DNA from: DASYLJ01 sp964404165
Lineage (GTDB): Bacteria; Desulfobacterota; Binatia; DP-6
NCBI GenBank assembly: GCA_964404165.1
Contig: CAYOIZ010000025.1
Location: 1-64,000, forward strand
Direction: 5' to 3'
Length of the DNA stretch: 64,000 nucleotides
The stretch's first letter is position 1. Every line of letters starts with the position of its first letter. The notes below the pieces were generated by a model. It was given only the letters and a program-made list of their open reading frames with translations. It was not told the origin of the DNA and made no database searches. Below, piece after piece: positions 7,204 through 16,133 of the stretch. The position numbers were made by a program, and so were the translations under genes.

Positions 7204-9513
7204 ATGGGCAACATTCGACTGCAGCAGAAGGGGCGTGGGGGGGCGCGTGCCGCGGTTCGCACGCTCGAGCGGGCGGGGACGCAGGACACGCTCGCGGAGG
7301 CGCAGCAGAATACGCAGGCCGTTCTCGAGGTCGTGAGCGCGCTCGGGCGCGCGATGAGCGCGCAGGAGGTCATCTCGGCGGCGCTCGAGGGCGTCAAGTC
7401 GGCGTTCGGGTGGGCCTACGGCTCGTACTGGGTCCTTGATCCGAACGAGAACGCGCTGCGCTTCTCGCTCGAATCGGGCACCGTCACCGAGGAGTTCCGG
7501 CGCGTCACGCAGGAGGCCCGCTTCCGCGAGGGAGAGGGACTCTCCGGACGCGCGTGGAAGACGCGCGATCTGTTCTTCGTGCAGGACCTCGGCGAGATGC
7601 GCGACTGCTGCCGCGCTCCGGCGGCGCAGCGCGCGGGCGTCAAGTCGGGCGTCTGCTTCCCGGTCGTCATCGACGGTCAGGTCCAGGGGACGATGGACTT
7701 CTTCGCCCTCGAGACGCTGACGCTCTCGGAGGAGCGCCTGTCGGTGCTGCGCAGCGTGGGCAACCTCGTGTCGTCGGCGCTCGAGCGCCAGCGCTCCGCC
7801 GACGAGGCGGTCCGCGTGCGCAACATGATGGACAGCGCGCCGACGAACGTCATCTTCGCGGACCAGGACTGCACCATCCGCTACGTGAACCCGACGTCGA
7901 GGAAGACGCTCGAGACCATCGAGCAGTACCTGCCGATCAAGGCCGACCAGATCCTCGGCCAGTCGATCGACATCTTCCACAAGAACCCGTCGCACCAGCG
8001 CAAGCTGCTGGCCGATCCGAAGAACCTGCCGCACAAGGCGCTCATCCAGGTGGGGCCGGAAACGCTGGACCTGCTCGTCAGCGCCATCCACGACGCCAGG
8101 GGCCAGTATCTCGGCGCCATGCTGACGTGGGACGTCGTCACCGAGAAGCTGAAGCTCGAGAACGAGATGGCGCGCGTCATGAACATGATGGAGAACGCGC
8201 CGATCAACGTCATCTTCGCCGATCGGGACCTGACGATCCGCTATCTCAACCCGATGTCCGCGAAGACCCTCAAGTCGATCGAGCAGTTCCTGCCGATCAA
8301 GGCCGACCAGATCCTCGGGCAGTCGATCGACATCTTCCACAAGAACCCCGCGCACCAGCGCAAGATGCTGGCCGATCCGAAGAATCTGCCGCACAAGGCG
8401 ATCATCCAGGTCGGGCCCGAGAAGCTGGACCTCCTGGTGAGCGCCATCCTGGACAGCAAGGGCAACTACCTCGGGCCGATGCTGACCTGGGAGGTCGTCA
8501 CCGAGAAGCTGGCCACGGAGGAACGCGCCAAGGAACTGCAGGAGCGCGAGCGCGTGGCGGCCGAGGAGCTGCGGACCAAGGTCGATACCCTCCTCGAGGT
8601 GGTGAACGCCGCCGCCGCGGGTGACCTCACGCGCGAGATCACGCTGTCCGGCTCCGACGCCATTGGGCAGATGGCCGACGGGCTGCGGCGGTTCTTCGAG
8701 ACGCTGCGCGCCAGCATGGGTGGCATGGGCCAGAACGCGCAGGCGCTCGCCAGCTCGTCCGAGGAGCTGACGGCGGTGAGCCAGCAGATGAGCGCCAACG
8801 CCGAGGAGACGTCGGCGCAGGCGAACGTGGTGTCGGCGGCGGCGGAGCAGGTCAGCAAGAACGTGCAGACCGTTGCGACCGGCACCGAGGAGATGAGTGC
8901 CAGCATCAAGGAGATCGCCAAGAACGCCAACGACGCGGCGAAGGTGGCGACCCAGGCGGTGAAGGTGGCGGAGACCACCAACGCCACCGTCGGCAAGCTC
9001 GGCGAGAGCAGCGCCGAGATCGGCAAGGTCATCAAGGTGATCACGTCGATCGCCCAGCAGACGAACCTGCTGGCGCTCAACGCCACCATCGAGGCGGCGC
9101 GCGCGGGCGAGGCCGGCAAGGGCTTCGCGGTGGTCGCGAACGAGGTGAAGGAGCTGGCGAAGGAGACGGCCAAGGCCACGGAGGACATCGGTCAGAAGAT
9201 CGACGCCATCCAGACCGACACCCAGGGTGCGGTCGAGGCCATCGGCGAGATCAGCGCCATCATCAACCAGATCAACGACATCCAGAACACCATCGCGAGC
9301 GCCGTCGAGGAGCAGACGGCGACGACGAACGAGATCGGGCGCAACGTCGCCGAGGCGGCGAAGGGCAGCTCCGAGATCGCGCAGAACATCACCGGCGTGG
9401 CGCAGGCGGCACAGAGCACCACGGCGGGCGCTACCGACACGCAGAAGGCCGCCGGCGAGCTGTCGCGGATGGCCGCCGAGCTCCAGCGGTTGGTGTCGCA
9501 GTTCCGTTACTAG
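7204..9513 (+). CDS. soluble methyl-accepting chemotaxis receptor, GAF-PAS-PAS-MCP
   Basis: The protein has 769 residues and no membrane segment, so it is a cytoplasmic receptor. A GAF domain (about residues 45-200) is followed by two PAS-like domains that are near-copies of each other (about 207-318 and 327-438). A HAMP-like or linker helix with AAAAGDLTREITLSGSD comes next, then a long coiled-coil signalling domain. The hairpin tip has the conserved sequence IAQQTNLLALNATIEAARAG. There is no C-terminal CheR-docking pentapeptide; it ends in LVSQFRY. It should sense an intracellular cue through the GAF and PAS domains and control CheA. CheB and CheR for adaptation are encoded downstream. It is preceded by 116 bases and followed by a strong hairpin. 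Confidence 0.94.
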   Translation: MGNIRLQQKGRGGARAAVRTLERAGTQDTLAEAQQNTQAVLEVVSALGRAMSAQEVISAALEGVKSAFGWAYGSYWVLDPNENALRFSLESGTVTEEFRRVTQEARFREGEGLSGRAWKTRDLFFVQDLGEMRDCCRAPAAQRAGVKSGVCFPVVIDGQVQGTMDFFALETLTLSEERLSVLRSVGNLVSSALERQRSADEAVRVRNMMDSAPTNVIFADQDCTIRYVNPTSRKTLETIEQYLPIKADQILGQSIDIFHKNPSHQRKLLADPKNLPHKALIQVGPETLDLLVSAIHDARGQYLGAMLTWDVVTEKLKLENEMARVMNMMENAPINVIFADRDLTIRYLNPMSAKTLKSIEQFLPIKADQILGQSIDIFHKNPAHQRKMLADPKNLPHKAIIQVGPEKLDLLVSAILDSKGNYLGPMLTWEVVTEKLATEERAKELQERERVAAEELRTKVDTLLEVVNAAAAGDLTREITLSGSDAIGQMADGLRRFFETLRASMGGMGQNAQALASSSEELTAVSQQMSANAEETSAQANVVSAAAEQVSKNVQTVATGTEEMSASIKEIAKNANDAAKVATQAVKVAETTNATVGKLGESSAEIGKVIKVITSIAQQTNLLALNATIEAARAGEAGKGFAVVANEVKELAKETAKATEDIGQKIDAIQTDTQGAVEAIGEISAIINQINDIQNTIASAVEEQTATTNEIGRNVAEAAKGSSEIAQNITGVAQAAQSTTAGATDTQKAAGELSRMAAELQRLVSQFRY

Positions 9514-9523
9514 CGCCGGGCAT

Positions 9524-9549
9524 GCCGGGAGGGCCCTGTCCCTCCCGGC
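9524..9549 (+). terminator. terminator-like hairpin after receptor gene
   Basis: GCCGGGAGGG (9524-9533) and CCCTCCCGGC (9540-9549) form a perfect ten-base stem with a six-base loop, directly after the receptor stop codon and before cheY. There is no T-run, so it may be a rho-assisted terminator or a processing/stability element that lowers cheY-cheB-cheR expression relative to the receptor. Confidence 0.5.
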
Positions 9550-9574
9550 GCCCCGTGTTCACGAGGAGGCCATC

Positions 9575-9946
9575 GTGCGTGCATTGGTCGTGGACGATTC
9601 GCAGGCGATGCGGATCATCATCCGGAAGATCCTGAAAGAGTTCGCCTTCGAGGTGACCGAGGCGCAGCATGGCCGCGACGCGCTCGAGGCCCTCGGCCGG
9701 ACCGGTCCGGTCGACATCGCCTTCGTCGATTGGAACATGCCGGAGATGAACGGCCTGGAGTTCGTCCAGGCCGCACGGTCCCGCCCGGAGCTGGCGGCCA
9801 TGCTCATCATGATGGTCACCACCGAGATCGAGAGCGCCCAGATGGTGAAGGCGCTCGAGGCCGGGGCGAACGAATACCTCATGAAGCCCTTCACCAAGGC
9901 CGCGATGGTGGAGAAGCTCGAGCTGCTCGGCATCAGTGCCGCGTGA
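9575..9946 (+). CDS. cheY: single-domain response regulator CheY
   Basis: This 123-residue stand-alone receiver begins at GTG 9575, chosen because AGGAGG lies at 9564-9569 and the receiver starts at once (MRALVVDDSQAMR). The phospho-acceptor is D52 in AFVDWNMPEMNG, with a conserved Thr in MMVTTEIES and Lys in LMKPF. Its stop overlaps the cheB start by one base (TGATG), so translation is probably coupled. It is the natural phosphate acceptor from the cluster's CheA. The output partner, whether flagellar switch, pilus motor or other, is not encoded here. Confidence 0.93.
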   Translation: MRALVVDDSQAMRIIIRKILKEFAFEVTEAQHGRDALEALGRTGPVDIAFVDWNMPEMNGLEFVQAARSRPELAAMLIMMVTTEIESAQMVKALEAGANEYLMKPFTKAAMVEKLELLGISAA

Positions 9947-11067
9947 TGCGCCGGATCCGCGTCCTGATCGTCGATGATGCGGTGGTCATCCGTCGTCTCC
10001 TCGGCGACGTGCTGGCCGGTGATCCCGCGATCGAAGTGGTGGGCGCCGCGCCGAGTGGCCGCATCGCGCTCGCCAAGATCCCGCAGGTCAATCCCGACCT
10101 GATCACGCTCGACATCGAGATGCCGGACATGACCGGCCTCGAGACCCTCGCCGAGATCCGGCGGACGTATCCGATGCTGCCGGTGATCATGTTCAGCACG
10201 CTCACCGAACGGGGTGCGGCGTCGACACTGGAAGCGCTCGCGCTCGGCGCCACCGACTACGTCACCAAGCCAGCGAACGTCGGCAGCGTCGCGGCGGCGA
10301 TGCAGGCCGTGCGCGAGCAGCTGATCCCGAAGATCAAGACCTTCTGCGGGACGGCGGTGGGGCTGCCACGCGCGACGGCGCCGCGCATCGCGAGCCCGGT
10401 CGCGAGCCGCGTGGCGATGGCGACGGGGCGCACGCGTCCCGCGGACGCGCTCGTGATCGGCGTCTCCACCGGCGGACCCAATGCCCTGTCGGTGTTGCTG
10501 CCCGCGTTGCCGAAGGACCTGCCGGTGCCGGTGCTCATCGTCCAGCACATGCCGCCGGTCTTCACGCGTCTGCTCGCCGAACGGCTGCAGACGAAGTCGG
10601 GCTTCCCCGTCCGGGAGGGCGTCGCGGGCACGCGCGTCGAGCCGGGCTGCGCCTGGGTGGCGCCGGGCGACCATCACATGACGGTCGAGCGCGACGCGCT
10701 CGGGGTCAAGCTCGCGCTCGGCCAGGGACCGCCCGAGAATTCGTGTCGGCCGGCGGTCGACGTGCTCTTCCGCTCGGCCGCCTCGGTCTACGGCGGCGGC
10801 ACGCTGGCGGTGGTGCTGACCGGCATGGGCCATGACGGGCTGCGCGGCTGCCAGGACGTGGAAGCCGCCGGCGGACAGATCGTGGTGCAGGATCAGGCGA
10901 CGAGCGTCGTCTGGGGCATGCCGGGCGCCGTCGCGGACGCCGGCCTGGCCGAGAAGGTGCTGCCGCTTCCAGAGCTCGCGGGCGAGATCGTCCGGCGGTT
11001 GCGCACGGCGCGGCCGCCGGAGCGTGCCAGGCTCGGGGAGCCGCAACGAACGGTGGGGCGGACATGA
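9946..11067 (+). CDS. cheB: chemotaxis protein-glutamate methylesterase CheB
   Basis: This 373-residue protein has an N-terminal receiver (LIVDDAVVIRRLL, phospho-Asp in LITLDIEMPDMTG). A basic/Ala-rich linker and a CheB methylesterase domain follow, with catalytic Ser in IGVSTGGPNAL, His in VQHMPPVF and Asp in LTGMGHDG. It removes methyl groups from (and may deamidate) receptor glutamates/glutamines for adaptation. The start at ATG 9946 overlaps the cheY stop, and its end overlaps cheR by four bases, so cheY-cheB-cheR form a translationally coupled unit. Confidence 0.96.
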   Translation: MRRIRVLIVDDAVVIRRLLGDVLAGDPAIEVVGAAPSGRIALAKIPQVNPDLITLDIEMPDMTGLETLAEIRRTYPMLPVIMFSTLTERGAASTLEALALGATDYVTKPANVGSVAAAMQAVREQLIPKIKTFCGTAVGLPRATAPRIASPVASRVAMATGRTRPADALVIGVSTGGPNALSVLLPALPKDLPVPVLIVQHMPPVFTRLLAERLQTKSGFPVREGVAGTRVEPGCAWVAPGDHHMTVERDALGVKLALGQGPPENSCRPAVDVLFRSAASVYGGGTLAVVLTGMGHDGLRGCQDVEAAGGQIVVQDQATSVVWGMPGAVADAGLAEKVLPLPELAGEIVRRLRTARPPERARLGEPQRTVGRT

Positions 11068-11903
11068 CGATCGGGGCAGTGGAGTTCGACTTCATCCGGA
11101 AGCTGGTGCGCGAACGCTCGGCCATCGTGCTCGAGCCCGGCAAGGAGTATCTCGCCGAGTCGCGGCTCCTTCCGGTGGCGCGTGACGAGGGGTGTGCCAC
11201 GCTGCAGGATCTCGTCGCCAAGATCCGCGCCGACCGCAGCGGCGGGCTCGAGCGCAAGATCATCGAGGCGATGACCACGAACGAGACCACGTTCTTCCGC
11301 GACGTGCATCCGTTCGAGGCGCTGCGGAAGACCGTGCTCCCCGAGGTGCTCGCGGCACGCGCCGCACAGCGGCAGCTGAACATCTGGTGCGGCGCCTCGT
11401 CGAGCGGACAGGAGCCCTACACGATCGCGATGGTGCTCCGCGAGCGCGCCGCGGAGCTGGCCGGATGGTCGGTGCGGCTTCTCGCGAGCGACATCTCCCG
11501 CGAGATGCTCGATCGCACGAAGGAGGGCCGCTACAGCCAGCTCGAGGTGAACCGGGGCCTGCCCGCGGCGATGCTGGTCAAGTGGTTCGAAAAGGACGGA
11601 ACGTCCTGGCAGGTGAAAGCGGAGCTGCGGGCGATGCTCGAGCTGCACGAGATGAACCTCGCCGGGAACTGGCCGGCCTTCCCGCCCCTCGACATCGTCT
11701 TCATGCGCAACGTGCTCATCTACTTCGACGTCGAGACGAAGCAGGGGATCCTCGCCAAGGTCCGTCGCCTCCTGCGTCCGGATGGCTGGCTGTTTCTCGG
11801 CGGCGCCGAGACGACGCTCAACCTCGACGATGCGTTCGAGCGCGTGCCCATCGAGAAAGCCACCTGCTATCGCTTGCGCGATCGGAACGGGAGGACGGCA
11901 TGA
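11064..11903 (+). CDS. cheR: chemotaxis protein methyltransferase CheR
   Basis: This 279-residue protein has the CheR N-terminal helical domain (FIRKLVRERSAIVL) and the S-adenosylmethionine-binding methyltransferase domain. Conserved blocks are NETTFFRD, WCGASSSGQEPYTIAM, LLASDISREML and FMRNVLIYFD. It methylates receptor glutamates. The start overlaps the cheB stop by four bases (ATGA), and the end overlaps the following CheX-like gene in the same way. No TPR extension is seen. The SAM loop reads CGASSSGQEP, a usual variant of the classical CSTGEEP. Confidence 0.96.
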   Translation: MTIGAVEFDFIRKLVRERSAIVLEPGKEYLAESRLLPVARDEGCATLQDLVAKIRADRSGGLERKIIEAMTTNETTFFRDVHPFEALRKTVLPEVLAARAAQRQLNIWCGASSSGQEPYTIAMVLRERAAELAGWSVRLLASDISREMLDRTKEGRYSQLEVNRGLPAAMLVKWFEKDGTSWQVKAELRAMLELHEMNLAGNWPAFPPLDIVFMRNVLIYFDVETKQGILAKVRRLLRPDGWLFLGGAETTLNLDDAFERVPIEKATCYRLRDRNGRTA

Positions 11904-12382
11904 CCGTGATCGCGGACGAGGACATCCTGCAGATCAGCGAGACCATCTGGTCGTCGGTGGTGGGGCTCGAGCTCGAGCCCGCCGACCCCTCGGCGGTCAC
12001 CGATCGCACCGATGCCACGCTCGCCGGGTGCGTGCACATCACGGGCGCCTGGAAGGGGGCCGTGGCGCTGCACTGCTCGGAGCGTCTGGCGCGCCAGGTG
12101 GCCGCGGTCATGTTCGACGTCGACGCCGCGCTCGCGACCATCGGGCAGACGCAGGATGCCGTCGGCGAGCTGGTCAACATGACCGGGGGCAATCTCAAGG
12201 CCCTGCTGCCGGAGCCGTCGCAGCTGTCGCTGCCGACGGTGGCGCAGGGCACCGACTTCACCGCCCGCGTCCCGGGCAGTCGGCTGGCGGGGCAGATGGC
12301 CTTCCGGTGCCTCGGTGAACCGATCCTCGTGACCGTGCTCGAGCGCGACGAGTCGATCCCGTTCCTGCGCCGGCCGTCGTAG
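11900..12382 (+). CDS. second CheX-like chemotaxis protein
   Basis: This 160-residue protein overlaps cheR by four bases. It has the CheX-like pattern: GAVALHCSERLARQVAAVMF, then QDAVGELVNMTGGNLKALL, where E and N three residues apart match the phosphatase motif. Next come strands with FTARVPGSRLAGQMAFRC and a hydrophobic end (ILVTVLERD). It probably acts on CheY-P or a related phospho-receiver. It is only loosely similar to the product of 1840-2301, so the cluster has two diverged members of the family, one at each end. It is the last gene of the chemosensory cluster. Confidence 0.72.
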   Translation: MTVIADEDILQISETIWSSVVGLELEPADPSAVTDRTDATLAGCVHITGAWKGAVALHCSERLARQVAAVMFDVDAALATIGQTQDAVGELVNMTGGNLKALLPEPSQLSLPTVAQGTDFTARVPGSRLAGQMAFRCLGEPILVTVLERDESIPFLRRPS

Positions 12383-12428
12383 TCGATTCGGGTTGACAGC
12401 GTCGGCCGCGGGGAGGGAAGTCGCGGTC

Positions 12429-13877
12429 ATGCGGATGACGCGTGCCCTGGTCGTCGGACTGCCCCTCGTCCTCGCGACTGCGACGGCCTCGGCCGCCGAC
12501 GTGCCGGTGGCGGGGAAGCAGCTCGTCCTGCGGGCGGCGCGACGGGCCGTCCAGGCGACGCTGCGCGACGCGGCGATCGCGGCGCCGTTCGCCGATCCGC
12601 GGCTCGTCCCCGCGACGGTGACCCTGCACGGCGGCGCGGCCGTCGGACAGTGCTTCGCGCGGCTGGCGCTCGATCCGTCGGGATGGGTGGCGATCGGGAG
12701 CGACGGGACGTCGGCGGGGTGGCGCTATCGCGATCCGGCGGGCGACGTGCGCGTCGTGCTGCGGCCGGGCCGTCTCCTCGTCCGCGTGCGCCAGGCAGCG
12801 TGGCCCTGCACGACCGAGGGCCCGCAGCGGCTGCCGGTGACGCTGACCTCCGACCTCGGCGGCATGCGGTGGTGCGCCGCCTTCGGTGGCGCCGTGACGA
12901 CGAACGGCGGTGGCCGCTTCCGTGCCCGCGACGCGGCCGCGCCCGCGGCCTGTCCGGCGACGGGTGTGACGGTGGCGACGTTCAACGTGCTGCACGGCAT
13001 CAGTTGCCCGGTGCCGACGGCCAGCTGCCGGTTCGCCGACCGGGCGGCGCTGCTCGCGCAATGGATCGCCGCCCGCGGCTGTCCGGACGTCGTCGGATTG
13101 CAGGAGATCCTCCAGGCGCAGGTGCCGACGCTGACGGCGGCGGTCGGTGGCGTCTGCGGCGGCGCGTACGCGGTGGGGTACCAGCCCACGAACACGATCG
13201 ACGACGCCCTCGTGCTGTCGCGCGTGCCGATCACCACGCAGGCGGTGCAGGTCCTGCACCGCAACTTCCGCAACGTCCTCGTGACGCGGCACGATCATCC
13301 GGCGGGGCCGCTCGACGTCTTCACCACGCATCTCGCCGCCGGCGTGGACGGCGGCGCCTCGCCGTGCGGCGTCGACTGCCCCGCCGTCTGTGTGAGCGCC
13401 GGGGTCGCCACGGTGCGGGAATGCCAGGCCGTGCAGGTGGCGGCGGCGGTGGACGCGCGACCCGCGCCGTCGGGAGCGGCGCTCGTCATCGGCGACTTCA
13501 ATGCGGCGCCCGGGAGCGCCGTGCACGCGACGTTCACGTCGCGTGGCTGGGCCGACGCCTACGAGGCGGCGGGACTGCCCGTGTGCGACGCGGGCACCGG
13601 CGTCGGGTGCACCTCGGGACGCGTCGACGACGATCTGAGCGAGCTGGAGTCGCCCGCGATCAACGAATCGGCACGCATCGATTTCGTGTTCGTGGCTCCC
13701 CCCGCAGGTCGCACGTGTGCCATCGAGACGGCGGGGGATCCCGACGGCGACGGCGTGGCGACGCGGCTCTTCGCCGACGCGCCGAATCCCTTCTCGCCCG
13801 GGTGTGGACCTGCCCCTGCCGCGATCTGCTGGCCCTCCGATCACGTCGGGATGCAGGCCGACCTGGCGTGTCCCTGA
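12429..13877 (+). CDS. exported endonuclease/exonuclease/phosphatase (EEP) family protein
   Basis: This 482-residue protein has a signal peptide (about residues 1-22, ending ASAA). An N-terminal beta-rich region of about 160 residues of unknown function precedes a C-terminal EEP (DNase I-like) domain. EEP motifs are VATFNVLHG, VVGLQEI, VIGDFNAAPGS, RIDFVFV and WPSDHVGMQADL, so the metal-binding and His-Asp catalytic residues are present. Several Cys residues fit an exported, disulfide-bonded protein. The substrate (DNA, phosphoinositide, sphingolipid or other phosphodiester) cannot be told from sequence. ATG 12429 follows a GGGAGGGAAG ribosome-binding region; a second ATG lies six bases further. 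Confidence 0.82.
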   Translation: MRMTRALVVGLPLVLATATASAADVPVAGKQLVLRAARRAVQATLRDAAIAAPFADPRLVPATVTLHGGAAVGQCFARLALDPSGWVAIGSDGTSAGWRYRDPAGDVRVVLRPGRLLVRVRQAAWPCTTEGPQRLPVTLTSDLGGMRWCAAFGGAVTTNGGGRFRARDAAAPAACPATGVTVATFNVLHGISCPVPTASCRFADRAALLAQWIAARGCPDVVGLQEILQAQVPTLTAAVGGVCGGAYAVGYQPTNTIDDALVLSRVPITTQAVQVLHRNFRNVLVTRHDHPAGPLDVFTTHLAAGVDGGASPCGVDCPAVCVSAGVATVRECQAVQVAAAVDARPAPSGAALVIGDFNAAPGSAVHATFTSRGWADAYEAAGLPVCDAGTGVGCTSGRVDDDLSELESPAINESARIDFVFVAPPAGRTCAIETAGDPDGDGVATRLFADAPNPFSPGCGPAPAAICWPSDHVGMQADLACP

Positions 13878-13931
13878 TCGGACCCGCGCGCCTTGCGCGC
13901 ATCGGGTAAAACCCGTAACGGGTCGCGCCGC

Positions 13932-16133
13932 GTGCGACATCGGCTCGAACAGTTCGTGCGGTTGTGGCGGACGGACGGTCCGCGCGCGGCGGTGCGCGCG
14001 GCGCGCTGGCGGGTGGCGCAGCGCATCGGCCGACTCCTCGTCGGGGGAGACATCGCCGCGCTCCAGAGCGGCCTCGGCGAGGCCGCCGCACAGCGCCGCC
14101 TGCTCGAAGCGCGCTTCGCCGATCTCACCGCGATGATGGTCGGCGTGCGTGAGCGGACGCTGGCCGTGGGCCGCGACGTCGCCGCATTGCGTGAGCTGAC
14201 GGCGACGCACGAGGCGGCGCGCACGGCCGACGGTGCCCGCCACGAGCACGCGCTGCGCGCGATCGAGGGGCGCCTCGACGCCGCCGTCGGTGAGCTCACG
14301 CGCGTCGACCGGGTCGCACGCGACACCATCGACTGGCTGGAGCGCACCGCCGTCGAGCTCGATGCCCGCAGCGCGCGGCATGGCCGCTCGATCGCATGGC
14401 TCGCGGGGCGCCACGGTGCCGCCCTGTCGGTGCCCGCCACGGACGCCGAGGTGCTGGTGTCCGTCGTCATGCCGGTCTGGAATCGTGCGCGCCTCGTCGG
14501 GGAGGCCATCGCGAGCGTGCGGGCGCAACGCCATCGCCGGTGGGAGCTGATCGTCGTCGACGACGGCAGCACCGACGATCTCGCGGCGGTGCTGGCGAGC
14601 GTGGCGGACGATGCGCGCATCCGGGTCGTCCACCAGCCGCACGGCGGCCATGCACGCGCGCGCAATGCGGGCGTCGCCGCGAGCCGTGGCGACATCATCG
14701 CGTACCTCGACGCCGACAACCGCTGGGACCCGGGGTACCTCGACGCGGTGGTGCCCGCGTTCACGCGGCCCGAGGTCGCGTGCGTCTACCTGGCGCAGCT
14801 CGTGCACGATCGACCGCATGGCGACGCCTTCATCCGCGCGGAGCCGTTCGACCCCGAGACGCTGCGTGGCGGCAACTACATCGACCTCAACGTCTTCGCG
14901 CACCGGCGCGCGCTGGTGGAGCGTTTCGGCGGGTTCGACGAGACGCTGGAGCGGCTCGTCGACTGGGACCTGATCCTGCGCTACACGGCCGATGCCGCAC
15001 CGGTGATGGTGCCGGCGATCGGGGGCGACTACGCGCTCGGACTGCCCGATCAGGTGTCGACGCGCGCGAGCTACAGCCTGAGCTTCCATCGGGTGCGCCG
15101 GAAGCTCGAGCGGCCGCTGCCGCATCCGGTCCGTGTCCTGTTCGCGCTGTGGCACTACCCGCAGCTCACGGAGAGCTACGTGCGGGCGGAGATCACGGCG
15201 ATGCGACGGCGTGGCGTCGACGTCGCGGTGTGGCGCAGCGAGGCGCCCGCGGCGCCGTTCACGAGCGATGTGCCGGTGTACGACGGGACGCTCGCGGAGG
15301 CGATCGCACGGCATCGGCCCCATGTCGTCCACGTCCACTGGCTCGACCAGGCGCAGCGCTACGCGGCGGCGGTGGCGGACGCCGGGCTTCCGCTGACGGT
15401 GCGCGGGCACGGGTTCGAGTACACGCCCGAGCGGGTCGCGATGCTCGAAGCCCATCCGGCCGTCCGAGCGATCTACCTCTTTCCGCACTTCGTGCCGTCG
15501 CCGCTGCCCGCGGGGTCGAAGCTCCGCGCGATGCCCCCCGTGTTCGACGCCGAGCGCTATCACCCGGGCGCCGTGAAGGACCCGCGGCTGGTCGTGCGCG
15601 TCGCCGCCGCCATTCCGACGAAGGATCTCGAGGCCGTCATCCGCATCGCCGCGCGCTGTCCGAGCCATCGGTTCGTGTTGGCGGTCGCCCACGCGGTGCG
15701 CTTCGAGCCGTTCGTGGACCGGCTCCGCGCCTTCAACGTGGCGCATGGCAGCCCGGTGGAGCTGCGCGTCGACCTGCAGCACGAGGAGGTGGCGGCGCTG
15801 GTGGGCGAGGCCGCGATCTACCTGCACACGCATTCGCTGGCCGCGCCGTACGGGATGCCGATGTCGATCGTCGAGGCGATGGCCACGGGCGCGTGGGTGC
15901 TGGCGCGACGCTGCCCGGCGGCGATGGCCTACGTCGGCGACGCGGGCTGTGGATGGGATACCGAGGACGAGGCGGTAGCGCGCATCGTCGAGACCGCCGC
16001 GTGGGACGACGCCCGCTGGGCGGCTGCCCGCCTCGCATCCATCGAGCGGGCGTTCGCTCGCCACGCCGACACGCGCGTGCTCGACGTCATGCTCGACGAC
16101 TGGATCGCGCTGGCGCGCGGGACGGGCGCGTGA
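13932..16133 (+). CDS. bifunctional glycosyltransferase, GT2-GT4 fusion
   Basis: This 733-residue protein starts at GTG 13932 (TTG 13893 is an alternative). Residues about 1-165 are helical with coiled-coil character. A GT-A type family 2 domain follows (VSVVMPVWNRARLVGEAI, IVVDDGSTDD, AYLDADNRWDP). The C-terminal half is a GT-B type family 4-like domain (LFALWHYPQLTESYVRAEI, HVHWLDQA, and a nucleotide-sugar-site ending YGMPMSIVEAMATG). Two sugar-transfer sites in one chain suggest building of a polysaccharide or O-antigen-like glycan. The first-named DxD-like element is intact. It ends overlapping the YhhN gene by four bases. No other glycan genes are adjacent, so the acceptor is unknown. 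Confidence 0.85.
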   Translation: MRHRLEQFVRLWRTDGPRAAVRAARWRVAQRIGRLLVGGDIAALQSGLGEAAAQRRLLEARFADLTAMMVGVRERTLAVGRDVAALRELTATHEAARTADGARHEHALRAIEGRLDAAVGELTRVDRVARDTIDWLERTAVELDARSARHGRSIAWLAGRHGAALSVPATDAEVLVSVVMPVWNRARLVGEAIASVRAQRHRRWELIVVDDGSTDDLAAVLASVADDARIRVVHQPHGGHARARNAGVAASRGDIIAYLDADNRWDPGYLDAVVPAFTRPEVACVYLAQLVHDRPHGDAFIRAEPFDPETLRGGNYIDLNVFAHRRALVERFGGFDETLERLVDWDLILRYTADAAPVMVPAIGGDYALGLPDQVSTRASYSLSFHRVRRKLERPLPHPVRVLFALWHYPQLTESYVRAEITAMRRRGVDVAVWRSEAPAAPFTSDVPVYDGTLAEAIARHRPHVVHVHWLDQAQRYAAAVADAGLPLTVRGHGFEYTPERVAMLEAHPAVRAIYLFPHFVPSPLPAGSKLRAMPPVFDAERYHPGAVKDPRLVVRVAAAIPTKDLEAVIRIAARCPSHRFVLAVAHAVRFEPFVDRLRAFNVAHGSPVELRVDLQHEEVAALVGEAAIYLHTHSLAAPYGMPMSIVEAMATGAWVLARRCPAAMAYVGDAGCGWDTEDEAVARIVETAAWDDARWAAARLASIERAFARHADTRVLDVMLDDWIALARGTGA

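Noticed and set aside
12258..16064. 1268-codon minus-strand frame
   Set aside because: It crosses two clearly coding plus-strand genes (EEP and glycosyltransferase) and shows no domain, only Arg/His-rich sequence.
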